From Dehalococcoidia bacterium (GTDB lineage Bacteria > Chloroflexota > Dehalococcoidia > Tepidiformales > Tepidiformaceae), in NCBI GenBank assembly GCA_022827945.1, contig JAJEIT010000006.1:62001-126000 (forward strand): a stretch of 64,000 nt of DNA, read 5' to 3'. The notes beneath the pieces are model-generated. The model had not been told where the DNA came from. It made no database searches and saw nothing but the letters and a program-made list of their open reading frames with translations. Shown here piece by piece: positions 39,992 to 48,090 of the stretch (positions within the stretch are counted from its first letter, which is position 1; each line of letters begins with the position of its first letter). A program made the translations under genes and the position numbers.

Positions 39992-41965
39992 TTGAAAGAA
40001 GGCTATTGGGGCAAGTACTGGCGCAGGCGCGTCTCGCGCCGGCGCGTGCTGGCAGGCGGGGCAACGCTCGCGGCCGGCTCCGCGGCAATCCTCGCGGGTT
40101 GCGGCGACGACGACGATGACGACGATTCGGCTGCTCCGGCGGCCACGCAGGCCGCTGCTGCGGAAGCAGAGGCGACCCAGGCTGCTGCGGCTTCCGAGGC
40201 TGATGCCGATGCGACCGAGGCTGCAGCCGCGGCCGAGGCCCAGCCGGATCCCGAGGACCGCTCGCGCTACGGCGGGAAGTTCAACTGGACCGAGCGGGCC
40301 TACCCGACGGGCTTCGACCCCTCCATCACGATCACGTTCCCGTACGGCATGGCGCAGACCTACAGCCAGCTGATGGCGTACTCCATCATCAACGACCAGT
40401 TCTACCCCGACGCGGCGCAGAGCTGGGAGCAGATCGATCCGGAGACGCTGGTCTTCAACCTGCGGCCGGGCGTGCGCTTCAACCCCGAGGCTTCGGACGG
40501 TCGCGAGGTGAACTCCGCGGACTGGTACACCAGCCTGCGGCGCTACCCGGACTCGCGCGCCAACCGCGGCTCGAACGTGAACGAGCTCTTCTTCTCGTTC
40601 ATGGACGAGAGCCTGGGCGCGTCCTTCGACACGCCGGACGACCTGACGCTCCGCATCAACCAGAACAAGGCGTTCGCCTCCAACCTGCGCGCCTTCGCCG
40701 CGGCCTCCCTTGTGGTGGTCTCGCCGGAGCGCCTCGCGGCGGAGGAGTCGGGTGACCTCGGCCAGGTGTCGGGCATCAACGCCGGCAGCGGCCCGTACAT
40801 GTTCGACGATGTTTCGGAGACGCGGATCACGCTGAAGCGGAACCCGAACTACTACGAGCATCCCGAGCAGGACCTGCCCGGCACCCGCTACGTGTGGGAC
40901 CACCCCTACATCGATGAGATGGAGGCGGTCATCATCACGGACGGCGCGGCGGCGCAGTCGCGCTTCCTCGCCGGCGACGCCGACTTCTACGGCAGCGTCG
41001 ACAAGATCACGGCCGACCAGTGGGAAGGCCAGCCGAACGTCAACATCCTGACGGGCCCGGCGATCGACGACGGCTCGCGCATGATCCAGCTGGCGGCGGC
41101 CAAGTGGACGCCGTACCCCGAGCTTTCGAAGGCCCTTTCGATGGCGATGGACTGGGACGGCTACATCGACGTGGTGCTCGGCGGCGAGGGCCGCCGCAGC
41201 GCGCCGGTCAGCCCCTCGGCGTTCCCCAAGTACGCGCTCTCCCAGGAGGAGATCCGCGAGTACCAGGTCTATGACCCGCAGGGCGCACGCCAGCTCTGGG
41301 AGGCCAACAACGGCCCCGAGATCTTCCCCGAGCTCGACACGACGGTTGCAGCCTGGATTCCGGACTACAGCTACGTGCAGTTCATTGGCCAGAGCTTCGA
41401 GGACTCCCTCGGCGTCAAGGTCAACTACAACCCGCTCGAGCTGGCGACCTACATCGCCTCCGCGAACGGCCCCACCGGCACCAAGGACTGGCATTTCTTC
41501 ATCGCCGGCAACAACGCCGTCTCGACGATGCCGGACTGGAATGCTCTCGTCGCCTACACCCCCGACGGCTACGGCGCCATCTGGGGCGGCAACTGGTACA
41601 AGGGCGTCAACATCTCCGACCCGTGGGTCAACCCCGACAACCCGAACTACGCCGAGAACGGCGGTTCGGAAGCGGGCGAGGCCGTACGCGCGGCGCTGGA
41701 GGTCACGCACCCCTACGCAAGGGAGCTGCAGGACTACGCCGACCGCCAGGCGGCCACGACCGACGACGACGAGCGGGCGGAGATCCTGAAAGAGCTGCAG
41801 CGGCGCATCTTCACGCGCTACTGCTGCACGCTCCCGCTGCCCACGGGCACGACGAAGTACCACGCGGTCGGTTCGAGGCTGAAGGGCCTCGCGCCGCCGC
41901 CCGACGGCCCCGAGACGGCGGCTTTCGGTATCTTCCGCGCCCACAACGTCTGGCTGGAGGGGTAA
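39992..41965 (+). CDS. Tat-lipoprotein ABC substrate-binding protein (copy 3)
   Basis: This 657-residue third paralogue has the same Tat signal and lipobox but a different Ala/Glu/Asp-rich linker (ATQAAAAEAEATQAAA type). The ligand domain opens RYGGKFNWTERAYPTGFDPS. TTG at 39992 is chosen because GGAGGGACGAC precedes it exactly as before the other copies; an in-frame ATG at 39905 lies within the -10 and would bury the signal peptide. Its last third is nearly identical to that of copy 2. It is followed by a 34-bp palindrome and then the permease genes. Confidence 0.87.
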   Translation: MKEGYWGKYWRRRVSRRRVLAGGATLAAGSAAILAGCGDDDDDDDSAAPAATQAAAAEAEATQAAAASEADADATEAAAAAEAQPDPEDRSRYGGKFNWTERAYPTGFDPSITITFPYGMAQTYSQLMAYSIINDQFYPDAAQSWEQIDPETLVFNLRPGVRFNPEASDGREVNSADWYTSLRRYPDSRANRGSNVNELFFSFMDESLGASFDTPDDLTLRINQNKAFASNLRAFAAASLVVVSPERLAAEESGDLGQVSGINAGSGPYMFDDVSETRITLKRNPNYYEHPEQDLPGTRYVWDHPYIDEMEAVIITDGAAAQSRFLAGDADFYGSVDKITADQWEGQPNVNILTGPAIDDGSRMIQLAAAKWTPYPELSKALSMAMDWDGYIDVVLGGEGRRSAPVSPSAFPKYALSQEEIREYQVYDPQGARQLWEANNGPEIFPELDTTVAAWIPDYSYVQFIGQSFEDSLGVKVNYNPLELATYIASANGPTGTKDWHFFIAGNNAVSTMPDWNALVAYTPDGYGAIWGGNWYKGVNISDPWVNPDNPNYAENGGSEAGEAVRAALEVTHPYARELQDYADRQAATTDDDERAEILKELQRRIFTRYCCTLPLPTGTTKYHAVGSRLKGLAPPPDGPETAAFGIFRAHNVWLEG

Positions 41966-41986
41966 ACTCCAGCACCAGCAGCAACG

Positions 41987-42020
41987 GAAGGGCTTCCGGG
42001 GCTAGCCCCGGAAGCCCTTC
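41987..42020. terminator. 34-bp perfect palindrome between binder and permease genes
   Basis: GAAGGGCTTCCGGGGCT (41987-42003) and AGCCCCGGAAGCCCTTC (42004-42020) are exact complements, 17 bp per arm with no spacer, and are followed by TTCTCTCTC. It is the strongest hairpin in the window. It could terminate part of the transcripts or protect the binding-protein mRNA, so permeases are made in smaller amounts. Confidence 0.75.
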
Positions 42021-42052
42021 TTCTCTCTCACACCAGCGCCGGGGGGTGGCTC

Positions 42053-43033
42053 GTGCAAGCCTATATCATCCAGAGGCTGATCCTGCTCCCCCTTACGATC
42101 GTCGCCGTTTCGATCCTGGTGTTCGTGTTCATGCGCATCATCCCGGGCGATGCCGCGGCGGTTCGCTGCGGCGCCTCCGGCGTGGCCGACCAGACGTGCA
42201 TCGAGGGTCTGCGGCGCGAGCTCGGCCTCGACATCTGCGACAAGTCCACGAACTTCGGGGGCGACGTCGCCTGCACGGCCGAGCAGTACTGGAAGTGGTT
42301 CTCGGAGATCTTCCAGGGAGACTTCGGCCAGGAGATCGTCCCGCCGAAGCCGATCGCGGACGAGATCTGGTGGAGGCTGGGCAACACGCTCCAGCTGGGC
42401 ATGCTGAGCATCGCCTTCAGCCTGCTCATCGGCATCCCGGTAGGGATTCTGTCCGCCATCCGCGCGGGAAAGATCTCCGACTACATCGCGCGTTTCTTTG
42501 CGATCCTCGCCTTAAGCATCCCGAACTTCTGGATCGGGACGCTCATCGTTGCCCTGCCGGCGTTCTTCTGGCAGCAGCGCTGGGTGCCCGACTGGACGGG
42601 CTGGGCTGACCCGGGGACGCACCTCCGCATTCTCGTGATCGCAGCCCTCGTGCTGGGCGTTTCCAGTGCGGGCTACCTCGCCCGCATCGCCCGCTCCTCG
42701 ATGCTCGAGGTGATGCGCAGTGATTACGTGCGCACGGCCCGGGCGAAGGGCCTGCGCGAGCTGATCATCATCGGGCGACATACGTTCCGGCCCTCGATGA
42801 TCACGCTCTTCACGATTGCGGGCCTGCAGTTCGGAGGCATCCTGGCGGGCTCGGCGATTATCGAGACGCTGTTCAACATCCCCGGCCTGGGCTGGTGGAT
42901 CGTCAATAACGTGGGTGACCGCGACTTCCAGGTCATCCAGGCGACGGCGCTCATCTTCGCAACATGGTTCATGATCGTCCGCATCCTGGTGGATGTCGGA
43001 TACGCGTTCATCGACCCGAGAATTCGGTACTAG
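42053..43033 (+). CDS. dppB: ABC transporter permease, DppB type
   Basis: This 326-residue permease of the peptide/nickel family has an N-terminal helix (YIIQRLILLPLTIVAVSILVFVFMR, in part) and a periplasmic loop containing four Cys residues (C39, C49, C63 and C73). Five further helices follow. The EAA loop reads YVRTARAKGLRELIIIGRHTFRPS, and GLGWWIVNNVGDRDFQVIQ comes near the end. The extra Cys pairs in the loop between helices 1 and 2 are unusual for DppB and might form disulfides. GTG start at 42053 is preceded by GGGGGGTGGCTC. It is co-transcribed with the DppC-type gene. Confidence 0.9.
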   Translation: MQAYIIQRLILLPLTIVAVSILVFVFMRIIPGDAAAVRCGASGVADQTCIEGLRRELGLDICDKSTNFGGDVACTAEQYWKWFSEIFQGDFGQEIVPPKPIADEIWWRLGNTLQLGMLSIAFSLLIGIPVGILSAIRAGKISDYIARFFAILALSIPNFWIGTLIVALPAFFWQQRWVPDWTGWADPGTHLRILVIAALVLGVSSAGYLARIARSSMLEVMRSDYVRTARAKGLRELIIIGRHTFRPSMITLFTIAGLQFGGILAGSAIIETLFNIPGLGWWIVNNVGDRDFQVIQATALIFATWFMIVRILVDVGYAFIDPRIRY

Positions 43034-43047
43034 CGGGAGGCAGAGAA

Positions 43048-44013
43048 ATGACTTCAGCACCCGCCGTCCAGGACGACCTCGACCTCGGTCTCTACATCGA
43101 CCAGAGCAGCCGGCTCACGCGGGTCTGGCGCAGCACGAAGCGATTCGTGCTGCTGCAGCCCGGCGGAGTGATCGGCATCGCCATCATCGTGATCGTGGGG
43201 CTGGCGGCAGCGTTCGCCCCGTACCTGAACACGGCCGGCGACGGCGAGCGGGGAATCCGCAGCGTCTGGCGCGATGAGGGCCGCGAGATCTCGGGGGTCA
43301 ATTTCGTGCTGCAGCCTCCCGGTCCCGACTGGTGGCTGGGCACGAACCGCACGGGCCAGGACCTCTGGTCGCGCGTGGTCTACGGAGCGCGCCCGGCGCT
43401 CCTGATCGGCATCGGGGCCGTCGGCGTCGCCATCGTGGCGGCGGTCACGCTCTCGCTGGCGATGGGCTTCATGAAGGGGATCGTGGACGCCTTCCTCTTA
43501 CGGATCATCGAGGTCATCATCGCGGTGCCGGGAATCCTCTGGCTGATTCTCTTCACCACCGCGGTTGACCGCAGCATCCCCGTCCTCGTCTTCGCGATTG
43601 CGTTCACGTTCTCACCGCTCACGACGCTGGTGTTGCGCGGGAACGTGATCCAGGAGTCGGCCTCCACCTACGCGGAGTCGGCAAGGGTCGTGGGGGCATC
43701 GAGCATCCGCATCATGTTCCGCCACATCCTGCCGAACCTGCTGCCGCTCGCGATCGTGAACGCGAGCATCATCATCCCGGCGGCAATCCTGGCGGAGGCG
43801 GGACTGTCGTTCCTCGGCCTCGGTCTCGACCCGCTGATCCCCTCCTGGGGCGCCGACATCGGTCCGAACGCCCGCGCCTACTTCCAGACGGCGTGGTGGC
43901 TGCCGGTCTTCCCGGGCGTCGCCCTGTCGCTCACGGTGCTGGCGTTCAACTTCCTCGGCGACTCGCTGCGGGACGTGCTCGACCCGAGGCTCCGCGGAAG
44001 CGGGCTCGTGTAG
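43048..44013 (+). CDS. dppC: ABC transporter permease, DppC type (copy 1)
   Basis: This 321-residue DppC-type permease has an N-terminal helix after RFVLLQPGGVIGIAIIVIVGL, a periplasmic loop with WWLGTNRTGQDLWSRVVYGAR (the conserved GTDxxGRDxxSR-like segment), and an EAA loop YAESARVVGASSIRIMFRHILPN. It ends LRDVLDPRLRGSGLV. ATG at 43048 has GGGAGG upstream, 14 bases after dppB. It would pair with DppB as a heterodimer and use an ATPase encoded elsewhere. Confidence 0.92.
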   Translation: MTSAPAVQDDLDLGLYIDQSSRLTRVWRSTKRFVLLQPGGVIGIAIIVIVGLAAAFAPYLNTAGDGERGIRSVWRDEGREISGVNFVLQPPGPDWWLGTNRTGQDLWSRVVYGARPALLIGIGAVGVAIVAAVTLSLAMGFMKGIVDAFLLRIIEVIIAVPGILWLILFTTAVDRSIPVLVFAIAFTFSPLTTLVLRGNVIQESASTYAESARVVGASSIRIMFRHILPNLLPLAIVNASIIIPAAILAEAGLSFLGLGLDPLIPSWGADIGPNARAYFQTAWWLPVFPGVALSLTVLAFNFLGDSLRDVLDPRLRGSGLV

Positions 44014-44040
44014 AGCGCTCAGCGCACACACGTACGGTCT

Positions 44041-44066
44041 CAACGCCGCCCTTCGGGGCGGCGTTG
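44041..44066. terminator. Hairpin with TTCG loop, family member 3
   Basis: CAACGCCGCCC (44041-44051) and GGGCGGCGTTG (44056-44066) form an 11-bp stem with loop TTCG, after the first dppC. A promoter follows at once, so it may separate two transcripts. Confidence 0.62.
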
Positions 44067-44073
44067 CCGTTTC

Positions 44074-44102
44074 TTGACAGCCGGCGGGCGATGGCACAGG
44101 GT
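44074..44102 (+). promoter_or_regulatory. Candidate promoter of second dppC
   Basis: TTGACA (44074-44079) is a perfect -35 box, and CAGGGT (44097-44102) lies at 17-base spacing. It lies between the hairpin and the TTG start at 44132. Confidence 0.45.
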
Positions 44103-44131
44103 CGCACGAAGTCCAGGACGGCGGTGAGCGA

Positions 44132-45094
44132 TTGACGACGGCTACCCCTGGACGAGAAGACCTCGGCCTGGGCCCTGCCGCAAAGCAGGGCTCCCTCCTC
44201 GGCAGGGGCGGGCGGGCCGTCGCGCGCTTCGTGCGGCTGCAGCCGGGCGGAACGTTCGGCGTTGTGGTCATCCTCCTGGTGATGGTGGCCGCGATCTTCG
44301 CCCCGTACCTCAACACGATCGGGGAAGGCGAACGGGACGTCCGCCGCATCGCCATTGCGGAGGGCCGGCAGCTCGACTCGACCGGCTACCTGCAACCACC
44401 CAACTCGGAGTGGTGGTTCGGCACGAGCAGCGCCGGGCAGGACATGTGGTCGCGGGTGATCTACGGGGCCCGGCCGGCCCTCATCATCGGCGTCGGCTCG
44501 GTGGCCATCGCGATGGTCGCCGCTGTCGTCCTGGCGCTGGCGATGGGGTTCCTCCGGGGGTGGGTGGACACCGTCCTGCTACGGATCCTCGAGGCGGGCA
44601 TCGCCGTACCCGGCCTGCTCTGGCTCATCCTGTTCACGACGGCGATCGAGCGCAGCCTGCCGATCATCGTGGTCGCCATCGCGCTCGCGTTCGCCCCACT
44701 GACGACGCTGGTGCTGCGCGGCAACGTGCTGCAGGAAGCGTCGACCGCGTACGTCGAGGCGGCGCGAGTCGTCGGCGCCTCCAACACGCGGATCATGCTC
44801 CGGCACATCCTGCCCAACCTGCTGCCGCTCGCGATCGTGAACGCGAGCATCATCGTCCCGGCGGCGATCATGGCGGAGGCGGGCCTCGCCTTCCTCGGCT
44901 TCGGACTGCCGCCGCCTTCGCCCTCCTGGGGCGTCGACATCGGGCCGACGGCCCGGGCCTACTTCTACACCGCGTGGTGGCTGCCGATATTCCCGGGCCT
45001 GGCGCTCTCGCTGACGGTGCTGGCCTTCAACTTCCTGGGCGACACACTGCGGGACATGCTCGACCCGCGGCTGCGTGGCAGCGGGCTCATCTGA
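44132..45094 (+). CDS. dppC: ABC transporter permease, DppC type (copy 2)
   Basis: This 320-residue paralogue of the preceding permease is similar along its whole length: WWFGTSSAGQDMWSRVIYGAR, YVEAARVVGASNTRIMLRHILPN and LRDMLDPRLRGSGLI. It differs mainly in the first 40 residues and in helix 2. TTG at 44132 is used; GGTGAG lies 5 bases upstream. With one DppB and two DppC, two alternative heterodimers are possible, perhaps with different binding proteins. No ATPase gene follows; the next gene is on the other strand. Confidence 0.9.
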   Translation: MTTATPGREDLGLGPAAKQGSLLGRGGRAVARFVRLQPGGTFGVVVILLVMVAAIFAPYLNTIGEGERDVRRIAIAEGRQLDSTGYLQPPNSEWWFGTSSAGQDMWSRVIYGARPALIIGVGSVAIAMVAAVVLALAMGFLRGWVDTVLLRILEAGIAVPGLLWLILFTTAIERSLPIIVVAIALAFAPLTTLVLRGNVLQEASTAYVEAARVVGASNTRIMLRHILPNLLPLAIVNASIIVPAAIMAEAGLAFLGFGLPPPSPSWGVDIGPTARAYFYTAWWLPIFPGLALSLTVLAFNFLGDTLRDMLDPRLRGSGLI

Positions 45095-45109
45095 CGCGGG
45101 AGTCCCGGG

Positions 45110-46414
45110 CTATTGCGGCTCCACCGCAACCCGCTCGTTCGTGGCGGGATCGACCTCGAAGGGGCTGTCGAGGCCAAGCTCATCGCCGATCTCGCGGATC
45201 GCGGGGAGGACCTCCTCGCCCATGAGGCGGAGGCTGCGCATGGCGTCCTCGTGCGACATCGAGCCGTCGCCGTCCCAGAGGAAGATGCTGCCGGGACGCA
45301 GGTACTCGAGGACGTTGCGTATCTTCGGGATGACCGTCTTCGGAGTGCCCGTGATGATTGACTGGGCCTCGACGAGCCCCTTGTAGGTCTCGTCGACGTC
45401 CTTGTAGGACTCGGCGGAGTCGAGGGCGATTGGGCGGAGGTCGGGGTCGCTGGGGGAGGGCTGGCCACGGGACTCGGCGACCTGGCGGACGCCGCCGGTG
45501 GGGAGGAGGGCGCGGCGGTCGGTGAGCCCGGGCAGATTCTGGAGGTGGCCGCGAACGTCGCCGCGGCTGCCTTCGAGAAAGATGTTGCCCGGGCCGGTGA
45601 GGTACTTGCGCCCGACTTCCTCGGCGAGCTCCTCGGTCTCGTCGACATGCACCTTGAAGAGGTAGCCACGGTGCTGGGGACCGGCCTCGTAGCCGGCCTC
45701 GGCGGCGCACTCCTCGTAGTAGCCGAAGGACATGCGGGTGGGCTCCAGGCGCGTCGCCAGCATGACGTAGGGGTAGCGCCGCTCGGCCGCCCACTGCACG
45801 GTACGCCGGCTGACGGCGCCGGGGATCATGATGAGGGGATGGGGCGACTGGTAGGGGCGCGCCCAGGGGTTCACGTAGCGGAAGTTGTAGTGCTCGCCCT
45901 CCCAGCGGAAGGGACCGGGGCGCGTCCAGGCCTCGACGATCAGGTCGTGCGCCTCCTGGAATCGCTCCCAGTTGTAGGGCGGGTTGGCGTCGTGGGAGAT
46001 GCTCTCGCGACCAGTGCCGCGCACCCAGCCGGTCACGAGGCGGCCCTCCGAGATGAGGTCGATCATGGCGAGCTCTTCGGCCAGCCAGAGGGGGTCGTCC
46101 CAGATGGGCAGGATGTTCCCGATGAGGACGATCTTCGCGCGGTTGGTGACGCGGGCGAGGATGGAGGCTTCGACGTTGCAGGCGCTGCCCATGCAGAAGG
46201 GCGTGCTGTGGTGCTCGTTGAGGGCGAGGGCGTCGAAGCCCACCTCCTCGGCGTACAGCTTCTCGTCGAGGTAGCGGTTGTAGAGGTCGGCGCCGAGGAC
46301 GGGGTCGTACTCGTCGTTGCTGGCGTCGAGGTCGACGAGGCGGCGCCCGGTCGTTCCCCACCAGCTCGCGCCAGGGTCCTGGTAGGGGCGCTCGGTGAAG
46401 TAGCCGATCAGCAT
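45110..46414 (-). CDS. Luciferase-like (LLM) flavin-dependent oxidoreductase
   Basis: This 434-residue LLM-family monooxygenase is a TIM barrel using FMN or F420: EEVGFDALALNEHHST near the N-terminus, ASILARVTNRAKIVLIGNILPI, ELAMIDLISEGRLVTGWVRGTGRE, then PHPLIMIPGAVSRRTVQWAAER. The NEHH motif and the long insert are typical of two-component alkanal, nitrilotriacetate or alkanesulfonate-type enzymes. ATG at 46414 has no Shine-Dalgarno sequence but TACGAT lies 7 bases before it. Its oxygenation or dehydrogenation substrate is unknown. SAR202 Chloroflexota are known for large numbers of such enzymes. Confidence 0.87.
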   Translation of the reverse strand: MLIGYFTERPYQDPGASWWGTTGRRLVDLDASNDEYDPVLGADLYNRYLDEKLYAEEVGFDALALNEHHSTPFCMGSACNVEASILARVTNRAKIVLIGNILPIWDDPLWLAEELAMIDLISEGRLVTGWVRGTGRESISHDANPPYNWERFQEAHDLIVEAWTRPGPFRWEGEHYNFRYVNPWARPYQSPHPLIMIPGAVSRRTVQWAAERRYPYVMLATRLEPTRMSFGYYEECAAEAGYEAGPQHRGYLFKVHVDETEELAEEVGRKYLTGPGNIFLEGSRGDVRGHLQNLPGLTDRRALLPTGGVRQVAESRGQPSPSDPDLRPIALDSAESYKDVDETYKGLVEAQSIITGTPKTVIPKIRNVLEYLRPGSIFLWDGDGSMSHEDAMRSLRLMGEEVLPAIREIGDELGLDSPFEVDPATNERVAVEPQ

Positions 46415-46421
46415 GGGCGGA

Positions 46422-46427
46422 ATCGTA
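46422..46427 (-). promoter_or_regulatory. -10-like TACGAT of LLM gene, leaderless spacing
   Basis: Minus-strand TACGAT (46427-46422) is separated by 7 bases from the ATG at 46414. It lies in the 21-base gap downstream of the EthD-like gene, so the LLM gene can be transcribed separately. Confidence 0.5.
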
Positions 46428-46435
46428 CGCTGCGC

Positions 46436-46786
46436 TCAGGCACGCGTGTGGTACGCACGCTCGAACCTGTACCAGCCGGAGCCGACGATGGAGAGGGCGC
46501 CCTCGCCGGAGAGGCGGCCGGGGTAGGCGTCGGGATCGGAGATCCAGGCCTGGAGGTTGGCGTTCGCCTCCTCCCAGGTGTCCGCTTCAAGCTCGTAGAT
46601 GGTGAGGAAGCGGGAAACGACGGGAAAGTCGTCGTGGGGGTGCTCCAGCTCGTAGACCGTGCCGGAGAGGAAGCCGGGGCAGTTCGCAATGTCCTCGATG
46701 TGATTGCCCAGGTAGCGTTCGCGGAACAGCTCGTCGGCCTCGGGGGTCGGGGGCTCGACCAGCCCGACCAGGATCATCTTCGCCAT
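46436..46786 (-). CDS. EthD-like dimeric alpha/beta-barrel protein
   Basis: This 116-residue protein has the ferredoxin-like barrel pattern of the EthD/ABM superfamily: MILVGLVEPPTPEADELFRERYLGNH, then FLSGTVYELEH and a following FPVVSRFLTIYELEAD. EthD-like proteins often accompany oxygenases and catabolic genes, with unclear reactions. ATG at 46786 is preceded by AAGGAGG. A longer reading upstream was rejected because it is low-complexity and overlaps the divergent amidohydrolase promoter. Confidence 0.68.
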   Translation of the reverse strand: MAKMILVGLVEPPTPEADELFRERYLGNHIEDIANCPGFLSGTVYELEHPHDDFPVVSRFLTIYELEADTWEEANANLQAWISDPDAYPGRLSGEGALSIVGSGWYRFERAYHTRA

Positions 46787-46872
46787 GAGGGAACCTCCTT
46801 CGGAAGGGCGGAGGATAGCGATCCTGCCGCTCGCTTGCCGCGCACGAGGGGCGGCAGGGAGAATGCAAGGCG

Positions 46873-48090
46873 TTGTCGACGACTGAGGACCGGCCACTGC
46901 TCCTGCGCGGGGGAGCGTTCTTCGAGAGCGAATCGCGCACGTTCGTGCGGGGCGACGTGCTGTGCGTCGACGGGCGCATTGCGGCGCTGGGGGAGGTGGA
47001 GGCGCCGGAGGGGGCGGAAGTGGTCGATTGCGACGGCGAGTTCCTCATCCCCGGGCTGATCGACTGTCACGTGCACATCAGCTCCTCGGGCGACCCGGCG
47101 GAGCTGACGCCGGGGCAGCGAGCGTCGCTGGCGCGGCGCGCCTGGCGCGCGGCGGAGCACGCGCGGGCAACGCTCGCGGGCGGGATCACGACCGTGCGGG
47201 ACCTGGGCGCCGCCGACCGGCTCAACATCGACCTGGCGAAGGCGGTCGAGGGGGGCGAGGTGGAAGGGCCACGGGTGGTGGCGGTGGGGATGGGAGTGAC
47301 GATGTCGGGCGGACACGGGCACGGGTTCATCGCGCGCGAGGCGGACGGCCCGGACGAGGTCCGCAAGGCGGTGCGCGAGGAGATTCGTGCGGGGGCTGAG
47401 GCCATCAAGCTCTTCGCGAGCGGGGGCGTGCTCACACCGGGCGTGAACCCACGGTCACCCTCGTTCACTCGCGAGGAGCTGACCGCGGGGGTGGAGGAAG
47501 CGAAGAAGGCGTTCCGCACGGTGGCGGCACACGCGCAGTCGACGGAAGGCATCAAGAACGCCGTCGTGGCGGGCGTGAACTCAATCGAGCACGGGGTCTG
47601 GCTCGACGAGGAGGCGATCGAGATGATGATCGAGCGGGGCACGTATCTCGTCCCGACGCTGACGGCGCCGTACCACATCGCCCACGGCGCGGATGCCGGC
47701 ATTCCCGAATACGCGGTGGAGAAGGGCCAGGCGGTGCTGGAGGACCACTTCGCCAGCTACGAGCGGGCGCTGGCGGCAGGCGTGAAGGTGGCGATGGGAA
47801 CAGACCAGGGAACGCCCCTGAACCGTCCGGGCGAGAACGCTCAGGAGGCGGTGCGCATGGCCGACCACGGCCTCTCGGCGGGCGCGGCGCTGCTGGCGGC
47901 GACCGGGTGGGCGGCGGACCTGCTGGAGCTCGCCGAGGAGACCGGCAGGCTGCGCGTGGGGCTGGCCGCCGATATCGTGAGACTGAGCGAGGATCCCCTC
48001 ACCGACATTCGCTGCCTGACCCGGCCCGGGGCAATCGCGGGCGTGGTCCGGGGCGGCCAATCGGTGGGGAGCACTGGAGGAACGGTTTGA
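46873..48090 (+). CDS. Amidohydrolase-family metal-dependent hydrolase
   Basis: This 405-residue imidazolonepropionase/prolidase-like amidohydrolase has DCHVHISSSG with the HxH pair, GAEAIKLFASGGV with the carbamylated-Lys position, TVAAHAQSTEGI and VNSIEHGVW with two further His residues, and GTDQGTPL with the final Asp. It is predicted to hydrolyse a cyclic amide, carbamate or dipeptide. TTG at 46873 is used; GAGAAT lies 8 bases upstream with TTGCCG 18 bases further up. It is followed by an overlapping gene of unknown function. Confidence 0.86.
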   Translation: MSTTEDRPLLLRGGAFFESESRTFVRGDVLCVDGRIAALGEVEAPEGAEVVDCDGEFLIPGLIDCHVHISSSGDPAELTPGQRASLARRAWRAAEHARATLAGGITTVRDLGAADRLNIDLAKAVEGGEVEGPRVVAVGMGVTMSGGHGHGFIAREADGPDEVRKAVREEIRAGAEAIKLFASGGVLTPGVNPRSPSFTREELTAGVEEAKKAFRTVAAHAQSTEGIKNAVVAGVNSIEHGVWLDEEAIEMMIERGTYLVPTLTAPYHIAHGADAGIPEYAVEKGQAVLEDHFASYERALAAGVKVAMGTDQGTPLNRPGENAQEAVRMADHGLSAGAALLAATGWAADLLELAEETGRLRVGLAADIVRLSEDPLTDIRCLTRPGAIAGVVRGGQSVGSTGGTV

